Position numbers and translations under genes: made by a program. A model generated the notes under the pieces. It was not told the origin of the DNA. It made no database searches and saw only the letters and a list, made by a program, of their open reading frames with translations. 64,000 bases of DNA from Eutrophovita sp913057845 (GTDB lineage Bacteria; Pseudomonadota; Gammaproteobacteria; Burkholderiales; Eutrophovitaceae): assembly GCA_963925895.1 (NCBI GenBank), contig CAWUVH010000004.1, positions 62,001 to 126,000 of the forward strand, read 5' to 3'. Positions 35,662 to 44,236 of the stretch are shown piece by piece; the stretch's first letter is position 1; the number at the start of each line of letters is the position of its first letter.

Positions 35662-36515
35662 TGGTGCTTTGAATGATCTAGCCAATTAGAAATCCCGTGT
35701 CCTATCACAACCATCCGAGCGACTTGTCTGGGGCTGTGTACGTAATTATGAATAGTCTCGAGTACTTTGGGGGGGAGTGCAATCTCTGTTGGTTTAAAAG
35801 AGCATGCCATTTGAGCACCCATCTCCACAGCCAATGTCGTACTCTTTAAGCTCATTGAATGAATTTTTTCCGATTTTTGCTGAGGCAAAAAACCTTCATG
35901 AACGGCTGATAAGAAAGTTGGCCAATGGGCGAGATGGCGCCATAGAGTCGCGATGTGATCCTGATAAAACGTTTGGTCTGCGGAAGAGCTGGTACCTAAT
36001 GAGTTTGCTTGTTGCACAAGCGCCCACGTTTGGTCATCGATCTCATCTCGCGAGAGTAATGGTTTTAACGGTGACAATGAGTGGTGCGCGCTTGCCGGCT
36101 TGGCTGATAAGGGGACACCTTCCGTGAGGGGACTCACGAAAGCTGCAAGCGCTATTAAATTAAGTCCATTAGATCGGTTATAGGCATTCACAATGGCTTT
36201 AATATTGTGCAGGTCCTGCACATCCAGGTCCAGACCTGAAGTGGGATGATCAAGACTCCAGTTTGGTTTCGATAACGCTGTTTTCCGGAAAAGCTCAGGC
36301 AGGAGAGTATCGGGTAAACGGCTGAGATAAATTGGTTTTACTGCATTCCAGGTCTCCTCAAGACAATTGTCCCAGGATGCTAGGGCCCGCCAGATGGAGG
36401 TGACGATAGGAATATTCATTGTCTGACGAATGTCCCTAAAGACATCAGCCGTTATGCCTGTGGCCGTTGCCTCGTCCGTTACGGTAACCGGGTCATAATT
36501 GAAATCTAATGCCAT
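35658..36515 (-). CDS. DehI-like (halocarboxylic acid dehalogenase family) protein
   Basis: 285-aa mostly helical soluble protein. The segment FRDIRQTMNIPIVTSIWRAL (about 25-44) and ETWNAVKPIYLSRLPDT match the DehI-like family, in which true DehI enzymes hydrolyse 2-haloalkanoic acids; many members have no proven dehalogenase activity and the catalytic Asn/Asp pair is not confirmable here. The start is fixed by a textbook AGGAGG five bases upstream. Heads the three-gene reverse cluster with the two secreted proteins. Confidence 0.7.
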   Translation of the reverse strand: MALDFNYDPVTVTDEATATGITADVFRDIRQTMNIPIVTSIWRALASWDNCLEETWNAVKPIYLSRLPDTLLPELFRKTALSKPNWSLDHPTSGLDLDVQDLHNIKAIVNAYNRSNGLNLIALAAFVSPLTEGVPLSAKPASAHHSLSPLKPLLSRDEIDDQTWALVQQANSLGTSSSADQTFYQDHIATLWRHLAHWPTFLSAVHEGFLPQQKSEKIHSMSLKSTTLAVEMGAQMACSFKPTEIALPPKVLETIHNYVHSPRQVARMVVIGHGISNWLDHSKHQ

Positions 36516-36684
36516 GTGCCTCCTGATAAATTTGCCTGAGTTTATTTGAAGACTTCTTATCGTCGCTGTTATTATTCCACTGGTCAAGGTTCAATATTAG
36601 GGGGGAAGGTATCTATGTACAGTGTTACAGATCCTACGGGCGCGAGATTCGCGTTGACTCTATGTGCACCAATCATTAAGCGCA

Positions 36685-37344
36685 ATGACTGATCACGATT
36701 TGCCAATTCTGTGGACCTTTCGTCGTTGTCCCTACGCGATGCGTGCGCGATTAGCGATCAAGCGCAGCGGTATCTCCGTATATCTCAGGGAAATCCTACT
36801 GAAGGATAAACCTGCTGAGTTTGTCCAAGATAGTGAGAAAGCAACAGTCCCAGTGCTCAAACTGCCTGACGGTAAAATCCTTGAGGAGAGCGTGGAAATC
36901 ATGCGTTGGGCGCTTAAACAGAATGATCCTGATGATTGGTGTCAGGTGCTGGATGCTGAAGCTGAATACTCAAATGTATTTTTAACCGAGTTGGATGGTG
37001 TTTTTAAGGATGCTTTGGATCGGTACAAGTACGCGAGTCGCTATGGTTTGAATGGTGATGAGGTTTTGGGGTATCGCTCGATTGGATCCGAGTTTCTTCA
37101 ACGCATCAATGAGCGGTTAGACAAACATCCATTTGTATCAGGGCAGATGCAAGGTTTTCTCGATATTGCGAGTCTTCCTTTCGTGCGTCAATTTCGTATT
37201 GCAGATCCAATCTGGTTTGATAATCAAAATTGGGACCCATTGCATGAATGGCTCCAACGGTTTCTTGAATCAAAACAATTTGCGGTCATTATGCAAAAGT
37301 TTAAACCTTGGGATTCACAGAAAGGTAAAGGCATCTCTTTTTGA
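36685..37344 (+). CDS. Glutathione S-transferase family protein
   Basis: 219-aa thioredoxin-fold protein with an N-terminal GST domain: WTFRRCPYAMRARLAIKRSG carries a CPYA active-site cysteine like GrxB/omega-class GSTs, then TVPVLKLPDGKILEESVEIM with the cis-proline and the ES glutathione contact, and an all-helical C-terminal domain. Probable glutathione-dependent thiol transfer. The ATG is preferred over a GTG 21 bases upstream, which lacks a ribosome site. Monocistronic. Confidence 0.83.
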   Translation: MTDHDLPILWTFRRCPYAMRARLAIKRSGISVYLREILLKDKPAEFVQDSEKATVPVLKLPDGKILEESVEIMRWALKQNDPDDWCQVLDAEAEYSNVFLTELDGVFKDALDRYKYASRYGLNGDEVLGYRSIGSEFLQRINERLDKHPFVSGQMQGFLDIASLPFVRQFRIADPIWFDNQNWDPLHEWLQRFLESKQFAVIMQKFKPWDSQKGKGISF

Positions 37345-37373
37345 GCGCACTAGAGCATTATCTTAAGGCATCT

Positions 37374-37742
37374 TCAGGTTAATTCGCTTGCAGGTTTCCA
37401 TTCTGGGAGGGGAGTCCCACCTGTGTAATGATTCTCGGCTGGATTTTCTCTGAACAGAACATAAATATCATTTTCCTTGATGTTTAATTCCTCTAACAAT
37501 ATGCGAGAGATTTCGTCAACAAGTGCTTTTTTTCGTTCAGGACTCCGGCCAGGCCTTAAGTCAACGTCGACAACCGGCAGTCCGTCGCCAACAACTCCGA
37601 ACGCTTCAGAGATAGACACATAATCGTACTTAGTTTCCTTAGGTGCGAGTGTGCGTAATACTGCTTCTTTGATATTTGTACGAATATTATGTTTTTTTGC
37701 TGGAGATGTTCCCTCTGGGACCACAACTCGAATGAGTGGCAT
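37374..37742 (-). CDS. Tautomerase family protein
   Basis: 122-aa protein starting MPLIRVVVPEGTS, so Pro2 (Pro1 after methionine removal) is available as the general base of the 4-oxalocrotonate tautomerase superfamily. Conserved acidic and arginine residues follow (DVDLRPGRSPERKKALVDEI). It is a longer single-chain type. Catechol or aromatic meta-cleavage genes are not adjacent. AAGGAACG ribosome site. Confidence 0.82.
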   Translation of the reverse strand: MPLIRVVVPEGTSPAKKHNIRTNIKEAVLRTLAPKETKYDYVSISEAFGVVGDGLPVVDVDLRPGRSPERKKALVDEISRILLEELNIKENDIYVLFRENPAENHYTGGTPLPEWKPASELT

Positions 37743-37759
37743 ATCGTTCCTTAGTGCTG

Positions 37760-37861
37760 TTATCGACGTAATATTGATTTAATAATTCTAATCACAGCCG
37801 GCATCAGACGCATTAGAATCCGTGGTAAAAACTTTCTAAGTAAAAATGCAAAAATTCTCAT
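37760..37861 (-). CDS. Possible 33-aa cationic amphipathic peptide
   Basis: A 33-codon frame, ATG to TAA, 17 bases upstream of the tautomerase start on the same strand. The product (MRIFAFLLRKFLPRIL then MRLMPAVIRIIKSILRR) has ten basic and no acidic residues with hydrophobic residues between, in an amphipathic-helix pattern. A GAAAG-like ribosome site lies upstream. It could be a small membrane protein or chance reading of AT-rich DNA. Confidence 0.35.
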   Translation of the reverse strand: MRIFAFLLRKFLPRILMRLMPAVIRIIKSILRR

Positions 37862-37960
37862 GATCTTTCATTTCCCGAGTGAGGTTTTACCATATACAGT
37901 TAAAACTGTATTAAGGCGCGGTTGAGACTGGAGGCTTTCTGGTTACGCCCGATGTGCTGG

Positions 37961-38713
37961 TTAAAAGTTCTCAGACCAAGGCCTAAGATCAAGCTCGAGC
38001 GTCCAGGCACTTCTGTGCTGGTGGTGCAACATCCAGTAAGCCTCAGCAATGGCCTCAATATTGAGCATCCCATCCTCCCCACGCTCAGCCTTAAGTTGAG
38101 GCGCACGTCGATTGAGTCGTTCGCCATTGATTCCGCCATCAATGATGACATGTCCAACGTGTATGTTCTTTGGGCCAAATTCTCTCGATAAACTTTGTGC
38201 TAAATTTCTAACACCACCTTTTGCAGCAGAGAATGGTGAAAATTTTGCTTTCCCACGTAAGCTGCCTGACGCTCCGGTTAAAATTAAGGTGCCTCTTGAT
38301 CTCTCAAGAAAATGGGGTAGGACAGCCTGAGCGAGGAGAAATGAGCCTAAGGTATGCTCACGCCAATGCGTCGTAAACGATTCCTCTGTGACCTTCAAAA
38401 AAGGAGCAGGGTTGTTACCGCCCGCATTGTGAACGGCAACTTCGATCGGAGTGTGTGCCTCGGCTTTATTGACGAGTTTCCTAACCGAGTCAGCATCGGT
38501 CACATCTGTGATGATCATGCTGGCTGTTGCGCCATTAGCCATTAGTTCATCCAGAGTTTGTTGAAGCTTTTGTTCGCTTCGTCCAGCAATCACAACAGGG
38601 TGGCCTCCTTGCGAAAACTTTCTGGCAATTGCGGCACCTAATCCGTCTGAGGAGCCAACTCCAGAGACCAGTACTGTTCCTTTTTTATCTGTTAAATTCT
38701 GCATGGTAGTCAT
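37961..38713 (-). CDS. Atypical SDR-family protein with Tyr to Phe change
   Basis: 250-aa short-chain dehydrogenase-like protein. Nucleotide-binding GVGSSDGLGAA (18-28) and HNAGG (95-99) are present, but the catalytic YxxxK is F161-S-A-A-K165 within AKFSPFSAAKGGVRNLAQ. Related proteins with FxxAK in place of YxxxK exist, ending in GGINGE-like VIDGGI, so this is a conserved variant, not an error. Activity may be altered or absent. Start is ATG at 38713 or an in-frame ATG nine bases later. Divergent from the enolase-superfamily gene. Confidence 0.8.
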   Translation of the reverse strand: MTTMQNLTDKKGTVLVSGVGSSDGLGAAIARKFSQGGHPVVIAGRSEQKLQQTLDELMANGATASMIITDVTDADSVRKLVNKAEAHTPIEVAVHNAGGNNPAPFLKVTEESFTTHWREHTLGSFLLAQAVLPHFLERSRGTLILTGASGSLRGKAKFSPFSAAKGGVRNLAQSLSREFGPKNIHVGHVIIDGGINGERLNRRAPQLKAERGEDGMLNIEAIAEAYWMLHHQHRSAWTLELDLRPWSENF

Positions 38714-38946
38714 GGCCTCAATCAGTGTCGTCGTTACTGTGATTGCCTAAGTAAAATAAAGGCACGAATGTTTCTAGCGGTAACCATCAAAGCCTATACA
38801 GTAATGCTATCAAGCGACTGACTCTATAGGTTCATATTGTTCATGCGAGACACATTGAATATATCGTAAAACTATATCTGTGTTTTAAATTCAGGGAACT
38901 AACTGTTACGATTCATAACGACTATCAGATAGATATTGGAACAATC

Positions 38947-40170
38947 ATGACTAAAGCAACTAATGTCATTGCTCTTGAAACGTTGTCTTGCAGTGCTGGG
39001 TGGCGTAATTATTACTTCGTGAAGTTGACCACCGACGAGGGCGTCGTTGGTTGGAGTGAGTTTGATGAGGGATTTGGCTCACCTGGGGTTGGAGCGGTGA
39101 TTGAACAATTAGCACCGCGGGTGATGGGACAATCCGTCATGCAGCATGAACGGATTCGCGAAGATCTTTTCTGCACAACGCGGCCAGGAGCGGGGGGGGT
39201 TGTTGGACAAGCACTCGGTGCTATTGAGAATGCATTGCTTGATGCCAAGGCTAAGACTCTAGGTCTGCCGTGTTACGAACTGCTGGGCGGGAAAATTCGC
39301 GATCGACTGCGTGTGTACTGGTCTCACTTTGTCAGTTGGCGAGCCGGTCGGATACCGCACTACCTGCCGAGCATTACTGATAAGGAAGGCGTTAGAGAGA
39401 TCTCTCGTGAAGCGACGCAAAGAGGCTTTACTGCGGTAAAAACTAATATATGGCGCTATGAGGATAATCAAATAAAAGGTTGGGCGCCAGGATTTGGTAG
39501 TCCGTTTGCGCCAGAACTCAACATCGATCGAAAAATACTTAAAGGCATTCGGGAACACCTTGAGACGATACGTGAAGAGGCGGGCGCCGATATTGATATC
39601 TTATTGGATCTAAACTTCAATGCAAAAACTGAGGGTTACCTGAAGATTTTGCGTGAAATTGAAGATTTGGATATATTTTGGATCGAACTCGACACACGTG
39701 ATCCGGACGCGCTCGCATATATTCGATCACGCAGTCCTCACCCGATCGCCTCCTGTGAGACACTCATCGGGGTACAGCAATTTTTACCATTTTTGCGTCG
39801 ACAAGCCTTAGATGTCGCCATCGTTGATACTCCTTGGAACGGCGTGTGGCAATCCATGAAAATCGCTGCAGTTGCTGATGCACATGAGGTCAACGTCGCA
39901 TGCCACAATTTCTACGGACATTTATGTACGATGATGAATGCTCACTTTTGTGCGGCCGTGCCCAACCTCAGAATCATGGAGGTCGATATAGACCGTATTG
40001 CGTGGGATCATGAACTATTCACGCATACCCCAGAATACGAAGACGGCCACCTCATTATTCCTGATCGACCTGGATGGGGTACCGATCCGTTGGAGGAGGC
40101 TATACGTGCCTACCCACCAATTAAAGCGCACGGACTCATGGGTCGTGGACGAACACAAAGTCAAACCTAG
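38947..40170 (+). CDS. Mandelate racemase/muconate lactonizing enzyme family protein
   Basis: 407-aa enolase-superfamily enzyme, probably a sugar-acid dehydratase or racemase. Conserved sites: the capping domain with GIGAIENALLDAKAKTLGLP-like sequence (ALGAIENALLDAK, about 89-101), the lysine ahead of the barrel (TAVKTNIWRYE), metal ligands DLNFNAKTEGY (Asp) and FWIELDTRDP (Glu), then IASCETLIG (Glu), and late histidine CHNFYGHL. The downstream LivK-like protein suggests catabolism of an imported organic acid, but they are not overlapping. Confidence 0.87.
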   Translation: MTKATNVIALETLSCSAGWRNYYFVKLTTDEGVVGWSEFDEGFGSPGVGAVIEQLAPRVMGQSVMQHERIREDLFCTTRPGAGGVVGQALGAIENALLDAKAKTLGLPCYELLGGKIRDRLRVYWSHFVSWRAGRIPHYLPSITDKEGVREISREATQRGFTAVKTNIWRYEDNQIKGWAPGFGSPFAPELNIDRKILKGIREHLETIREEAGADIDILLDLNFNAKTEGYLKILREIEDLDIFWIELDTRDPDALAYIRSRSPHPIASCETLIGVQQFLPFLRRQALDVAIVDTPWNGVWQSMKIAAVADAHEVNVACHNFYGHLCTMMNAHFCAAVPNLRIMEVDIDRIAWDHELFTHTPEYEDGHLIIPDRPGWGTDPLEEAIRAYPPIKAHGLMGRGRTQSQT

Positions 40171-40203
40171 GTTTGACTGGGAAATTCATGAATAACGCTA
40201 CTC

Positions 40204-40230
40204 AAAAAACCTATTACGGGTTATTTTTTT
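40204..40230 (+). terminator. Weak terminator after the enolase-superfamily gene
   Basis: AACC pairs with GGTT around a seven-base loop, extended by A-T pairs, and leads into seven Ts. The stem is short. It lies 34 bases after the stop and just before the livK-like ribosome site. Confidence 0.45.
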
Positions 40231-40254
40231 CTATATAAGTTCTAAGGAGGGGAA

Positions 40255-41508
40255 ATGATATTTATTAGGAGAGTATTAGTCACTTCAATTGTGGCGATGA
40301 GTTTATTTTTATCAGGTTGCAACCAATCTCAGGAGACCATAAAAATTGGCTGGATTGATCCTCTTTCGGGCCCCTTTGCGAATGTTGGTGAGAATGGTCT
40401 CAGATCGCTTGAGTTATTTGTGGAGCAAATCAATGAGCGTGGTGGCGTTCTAGGCGGAACAAAATTTGAGGTTATCGGACTGGATGGAAAAGCAAACCCC
40501 CAGGATTCATTAATCGCTTTTCGAAAATTAGCTGATCAAAATGTGAAATTTATATTTCAAGGGAATTCCTCTGCTGTAGCGGGAGCCCTTACAGATGCAG
40601 TAGCTAAGCATAACCAACGTAATCCCGATTCGGCCATGATTTTTATGAATTATGCTGCAGTGGACCCAGCGTTAACGAATGATCGATGTAATTTCTGGCA
40701 CTTTAGGTTCGATGCGGATATTGATATGAAAATGTTAGCGCTAAGTGGCGCGATCGCAGCCGATCCATCGATTGAGAAGGTTTACCTAATCAATCAAGAT
40801 TATTCCTTTGGGCACGCTGTATCTAAGGCTGCCAAAAATATGTTAGCTGAAAAACGTCCAGACGTTGAGATTGTAGGGGACGATCTGCATCCATTGGGTA
40901 AAGTAAAGGATTTTGCGCCTTATATCGCTAAAATTCGAGCGGCCGGAGCTGATTCTGTTATTACCGCTAATTGGGGCGCTGACTTAGCTCTTTTGGTCAA
41001 GGCGGCAAAAGACTCGGGAGTAGACGTTGATTTCTATACGTATTATGCGGGTCTTGCTGGCGGCCCTACTGCAATCGGCGAGGCCGGCATAGATCGGGTT
41101 AAGCAGGTAGGTCAGTGGCACGTTAATGTGGGCGGCGAAAAATCAGATGCAGTAGTGGAGTCCTACCGAAGTAGGTATCCAGAGCATAATGATGATCTGT
41201 TCTTCATAACACTGAAGTATGGTTTGGAGCTATTGGCGCAATCAATCGATAAGGCCGGCTCAACCGATGCCTTAAGTGTTGCGAGAGAGCTAGAGCAAGG
41301 ACGATACGAAGCGGTGACAGGTGAGGTCTGGATCAGGCCGGATAATCATCAATTAATGCAGTCCTTGTATGTTTCCACCTTTAAAAAGATGGGCGAAGAT
41401 GGAGTGAAATATGAAGTAGAGTTAACTGGAACAGGACCTAAAACAGATTTTGTTGTTGCGGCTGAAGATACTACTTTACCAACAACTTGTAACATGGTCA
41501 GACCGTAG
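40255..41508 (+). CDS. ABC transporter substrate-binding lipoprotein (LivK-like)
   Basis: 417-aa periplasmic binding protein of the branched-chain amino acid type (PBP1 fold). A lipobox LFLSGC puts the lipidated cysteine at residue 22. The mature protein opens IKIGWIDPLSGPFANVGENG, the family start, and holds GKANPQDSLIAFRKLADQ-type sequence (about 84-101). Strong AAGGAGG ribosome site. No permease or ATPase genes adjoin it, so it is an orphan binding protein. Substrate unknown; may be an amide or organic acid. Conserved cysteines (DRCNFW, TTCNMV) could form a disulfide. Confidence 0.9.
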   Translation: MIFIRRVLVTSIVAMSLFLSGCNQSQETIKIGWIDPLSGPFANVGENGLRSLELFVEQINERGGVLGGTKFEVIGLDGKANPQDSLIAFRKLADQNVKFIFQGNSSAVAGALTDAVAKHNQRNPDSAMIFMNYAAVDPALTNDRCNFWHFRFDADIDMKMLALSGAIAADPSIEKVYLINQDYSFGHAVSKAAKNMLAEKRPDVEIVGDDLHPLGKVKDFAPYIAKIRAAGADSVITANWGADLALLVKAAKDSGVDVDFYTYYAGLAGGPTAIGEAGIDRVKQVGQWHVNVGGEKSDAVVESYRSRYPEHNDDLFFITLKYGLELLAQSIDKAGSTDALSVARELEQGRYEAVTGEVWIRPDNHQLMQSLYVSTFKKMGEDGVKYEVELTGTGPKTDFVVAAEDTTLPTTCNMVRP

Positions 41509-42082
41509 CTGTAGTATTTTCTTTAACCTAAAGCTGAGCCATTCCGGCTCCGCTTGATTCACCTCATTGCGTTGCCGACGCGAGCGGGCTTGTCGGCTCA
41601 AACATTACTCGGGCTGCCTTTATGCAGAATTAAGGCAAATTCTTCACGGCATGCAAATGCCTTTTCCAATCACTGACGTCGCCATACCTTCAACTGGGTT
41701 TGATTTTACTCGTAGGGATGGCCCTGGAATGTCATTCCGTAATGTCCAAAACTGTTTTTGAGAGATCGTTGAGTGGATCCAAACAAACCCTTTCAGTGAC
41801 GCCCCTCAGTAAGAAAAAACCCGGAGATCTAATCTCCAGAATGCTTTGTTCCGGCATTATAATTCACATCTGATACCACTTACTTGTCTCTAAAGATATG
41901 GGTGGTAGTATCACCGCGCTCGGAATTAAATAGGTTACCACCTATCCCGGGGAACCAATGGGTCATCACTCGTTCATACTTCTGTTCTTTATCTCAATGT
42001 ATATAAAATTTATCGTACATCGTAGAGGACAGATTAAATTAGTGTAGTAATTAAGAATATGAATCTTAGGGAGCATTTATTA
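41509..42082. other. Spacer between livK-like gene and PQQ dehydrogenase
   Basis: No gene seen. A hairpin AAGC-t-GAGCC/GGCTC-c-GCTT (41531-41555) may end the binding-protein transcript, but it lacks a U tract. A second hairpin GGAGAT/ATCTCC lies at 41823-41837. The last 100 bases are AT-rich and should carry the dehydrogenase promoter. Confidence 0.45.
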
Positions 42083-43327
42083 ATGAAATTTAAAAAAACT
42101 GCAGCATGTCTTGCTGGCTTAGCATTCGCCACAGGAGTAGTTGCCAAAGAAAATAACGTCGGTATTTTTGGTACATCTGGTAAGACTATGGGCGACCATA
42201 CGTACATTGCTCAGGAAGGCCCAAAAGCTGACAATATTCGTAACGTACTGAACAACGTGAAGTTGCCAGATGGATTCAAGATCGATCTTTACGCTATTGT
42301 TCCAGATGCGCGTGATATGACAATGGCTCCTCAGGGAACCGCTCTATTTGTCGGCACACGTAAGGACAAAGTGTGGGTTGTATCAGATCGAGACCGAGAC
42401 GGTGTTGCTGATGAAGTTAAAGACTTCGCGCCATCACTTTCTTTTGATGTACCCAACGGTGTTCAGTTTTCAAAAGATGGTTTTCTGTACATTGCAGAAC
42501 GTAACCAAGTTCGTCTTTTCCCAGCAGCTGAATTCTTCTTTGAAGGTCCAGATGTTGTAGCAGTTGACATCGTAGCTAAGGGAGAGTTAATTCCCGAAGG
42601 CGAAGAGAGCTATAACCACACTGCTCGAGTGATCGATATCGGTCCTGATAATAAAGTCTACATCTCTCTTGGTCAGCCTTACAATGTCTCGCCAGAAGAT
42701 AAGCTAGAGCTATACGCAGAAACTGGTATTGGTGGCATTATCCGGATGGATCGTGACGGTTCAAACCGAGAGGTCTACACCTACGGCGTTCGTAATTCCG
42801 TTGGTCAAGACTTCCATCCAGTTACGGGTGAACTATGGTGGACAGACAACCAGGTCGACGGCATGGGCGATGATATTCCACCAGGTGAGTTGAATCGTCA
42901 AACTGCAGCTGGCCAGCATTTCGGTCATCCATGGTTTGGTGGTGGTACCGTTAGAACCAACGAGTACGCCGGTCACACTCCTCCAGAGGGCATCGTTCAT
43001 CCAGTAGTAGAAACTGCTGCTCATTGTGCTGATTTAGGTATGGCGTTTTATGCGGGCGATCAGTTTCCTGCTAAATATAAGAACGCTATTTTCCACGCAC
43101 AACATGGCTCATGGAATAAAACAACACCTTGTGGTGCTCGCGTAATGGTGACTTTCATTGATGATGAAGGCAATGCCACAATGGAGCCATTTGCTGAGGG
43201 TTGGTTGAATGCAAATCAAGAGTATGACGGTCGTCCATTTTCTGTCACCATGATGAAAGATGGCTCAATGCTTGTTTCAGATGATTACGCAGGCGCGATC
43301 TACAGGATCTCTTACGTCGGTAGTTAA
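42083..43327 (+). CDS. PQQ-dependent sugar dehydrogenase (sorbosone dehydrogenase-like)
   Basis: 414-aa exported six-bladed propeller of the soluble glucose dehydrogenase/sorbosone dehydrogenase family, expected to oxidise an aldose or aldehyde with PQQ and pass electrons to a c-type cytochrome. Signal peptide KFKKTAACLAGLAFATGVVA. Hallmarks: NHTARVIDIGPDNKVYISLG, GIIRMDRDGSNREVYTYGVR (family blade), GVRNSVGQDFHP, and AQHGSWNKTTPCG. I start at the ATG preceded by AGGGAG instead of one 24 bases earlier. Terminator follows directly; a small cytochrome c gene comes next. Confidence 0.88.
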   Translation: MKFKKTAACLAGLAFATGVVAKENNVGIFGTSGKTMGDHTYIAQEGPKADNIRNVLNNVKLPDGFKIDLYAIVPDARDMTMAPQGTALFVGTRKDKVWVVSDRDRDGVADEVKDFAPSLSFDVPNGVQFSKDGFLYIAERNQVRLFPAAEFFFEGPDVVAVDIVAKGELIPEGEESYNHTARVIDIGPDNKVYISLGQPYNVSPEDKLELYAETGIGGIIRMDRDGSNREVYTYGVRNSVGQDFHPVTGELWWTDNQVDGMGDDIPPGELNRQTAAGQHFGHPWFGGGTVRTNEYAGHTPPEGIVHPVVETAAHCADLGMAFYAGDQFPAKYKNAIFHAQHGSWNKTTPCGARVMVTFIDDEGNATMEPFAEGWLNANQEYDGRPFSVTMMKDGSMLVSDDYAGAIYRISYVGS

Positions 43328-43340
43328 TAAGGTCTCAATT

Positions 43341-43373
43341 AAACCCCTGGCCTTTTGCCAGGGGTTTTTTTTT
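43341..43373 (+). terminator. Rho-independent terminator after the PQQ dehydrogenase
   Basis: Stem CCCCTGGC/GCCAGGGG, loop CTTTT, then nine Ts. Its T tract ends about a dozen bases before the cytochrome c start codon, so read-through would let the pair be expressed unequally. Confidence 0.93.
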
Positions 43374-43384
43374 ACTTGGAGCAG

Positions 43385-43708
43385 ATGGTGAAACGAATTG
43401 TACTTTTTTGTATTGGTTTAATGCTCAGTAATGTCGGTATGTCAGCGGACATGGCAAACGGTAAAAAACTGTCAGTCCAATGTTCGGTCTGTCACGGTAA
43501 AGATGGCGTATCGAGAAATCCAGAGGCTCCAAATCTTGCTGGTATGAGTTCGCTATATTTTGAAAAATCGTTAATTGATTATCAAAAAGGCGACAGACAT
43601 GATCGCAGAATGAGTTTGATTGCCCAGACTTTAACAAAAGACCAAATTAAGGATTTAGCATCATGGTATTCCTCGTTCGAAATAACGGTAAAAGTACCTG
43701 AGTTGTAA
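43385..43708 (+). CDS. Small class I cytochrome c
   Basis: 107-aa periplasmic monohaem cytochrome. Signal peptide to about residue 20 (IVLFCIGLMLSNVGMSA), haem site CSVCH (Cys33, Cys36, His37) and a probable distal methionine in DRRMSLIAQ near residue 75. It looks like cytochrome c-553/c-554 type carriers. Position just after the PQQ dehydrogenase suggests it is that enzyme's electron acceptor. ATG follows GGAG. The stop overlaps the next start (TAATG). Confidence 0.87.
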   Translation: MVKRIVLFCIGLMLSNVGMSADMANGKKLSVQCSVCHGKDGVSRNPEAPNLAGMSSLYFEKSLIDYQKGDRHDRRMSLIAQTLTKDQIKDLASWYSSFEITVKVPEL

Positions 43709-44067
43709 TGAGTCGACTCATTTTTTTATTTTTAATGCTCATTGCAACATCTACGAACGCTAACGCTGGATTCGTGACTGTGGAGCAATTTCTAAGGGAA
43801 TGCCAGGTTGATGAAGAACCATGCATGGCTTTTGTAATGGGTGTCGTCGAAGGTGCTCGACACCAGACTCGAGAGCAACTCAAAGACCAGCCGTATGCAT
43901 TTTTGGTCCATGGAAAGCCAGTTTGCCTCCCAGACTCTTGGGACAGCCAGAAACTTACAAAAATAGTCATTACGGTTTTAAAAGACCAGCCGCAGACTAA
44001 TCCATACTCAGCAGTATCTGGTATTTTAATTGCGTTATCCGTTAAATCAACATGTGATTCAACTTAA
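43708..44067 (+). CDS. Rap1a/Tai-like exported protein
   Basis: 119-aa protein with signal peptide (LIFLFLMLIATSTNANA) and a Rap1a/Tai-like fold: two cysteines in ECQVDEEPCMAFVMGVVEG, then the VCLPDSWDSQKLTKIV strand and a terminal TC, matching the immunity/Tai4-type family. Family members neutralise type VI amidase effectors, but no effector or secretion gene is nearby and Rap1a-like proteins are common outside such loci. Coupled to the cytochrome gene by TAATG, so it may instead serve the periplasmic redox unit. Confidence 0.68.
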   Translation: MSRLIFLFLMLIATSTNANAGFVTVEQFLRECQVDEEPCMAFVMGVVEGARHQTREQLKDQPYAFLVHGKPVCLPDSWDSQKLTKIVITVLKDQPQTNPYSAVSGILIALSVKSTCDST

Positions 44068-44236
44068 CTATTCATTAAGTACCCATTCAACCACCTAACG
44101 AAACGTCATGCCAAAATTGTCATGGACACTGCCTTCACTTCTTAAAAATAAAACGATGATAGATCCATTACTAACAGCGCTCGATCCGTGCTGCCATGTA
44201 TTGACTGTGGGTATGTTTAATCTATAAGTTGATAAA

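Noticed and set aside
41531..41555. GC hairpin after the LivK-like gene as a terminator
   Set aside because: No U tract follows, so I kept it as a description and not as a terminator feature.
43708..44067. A type VI secretion effector-immunity pair
   Set aside because: No effector, Hcp, VgrG or other secretion gene exists in the window.
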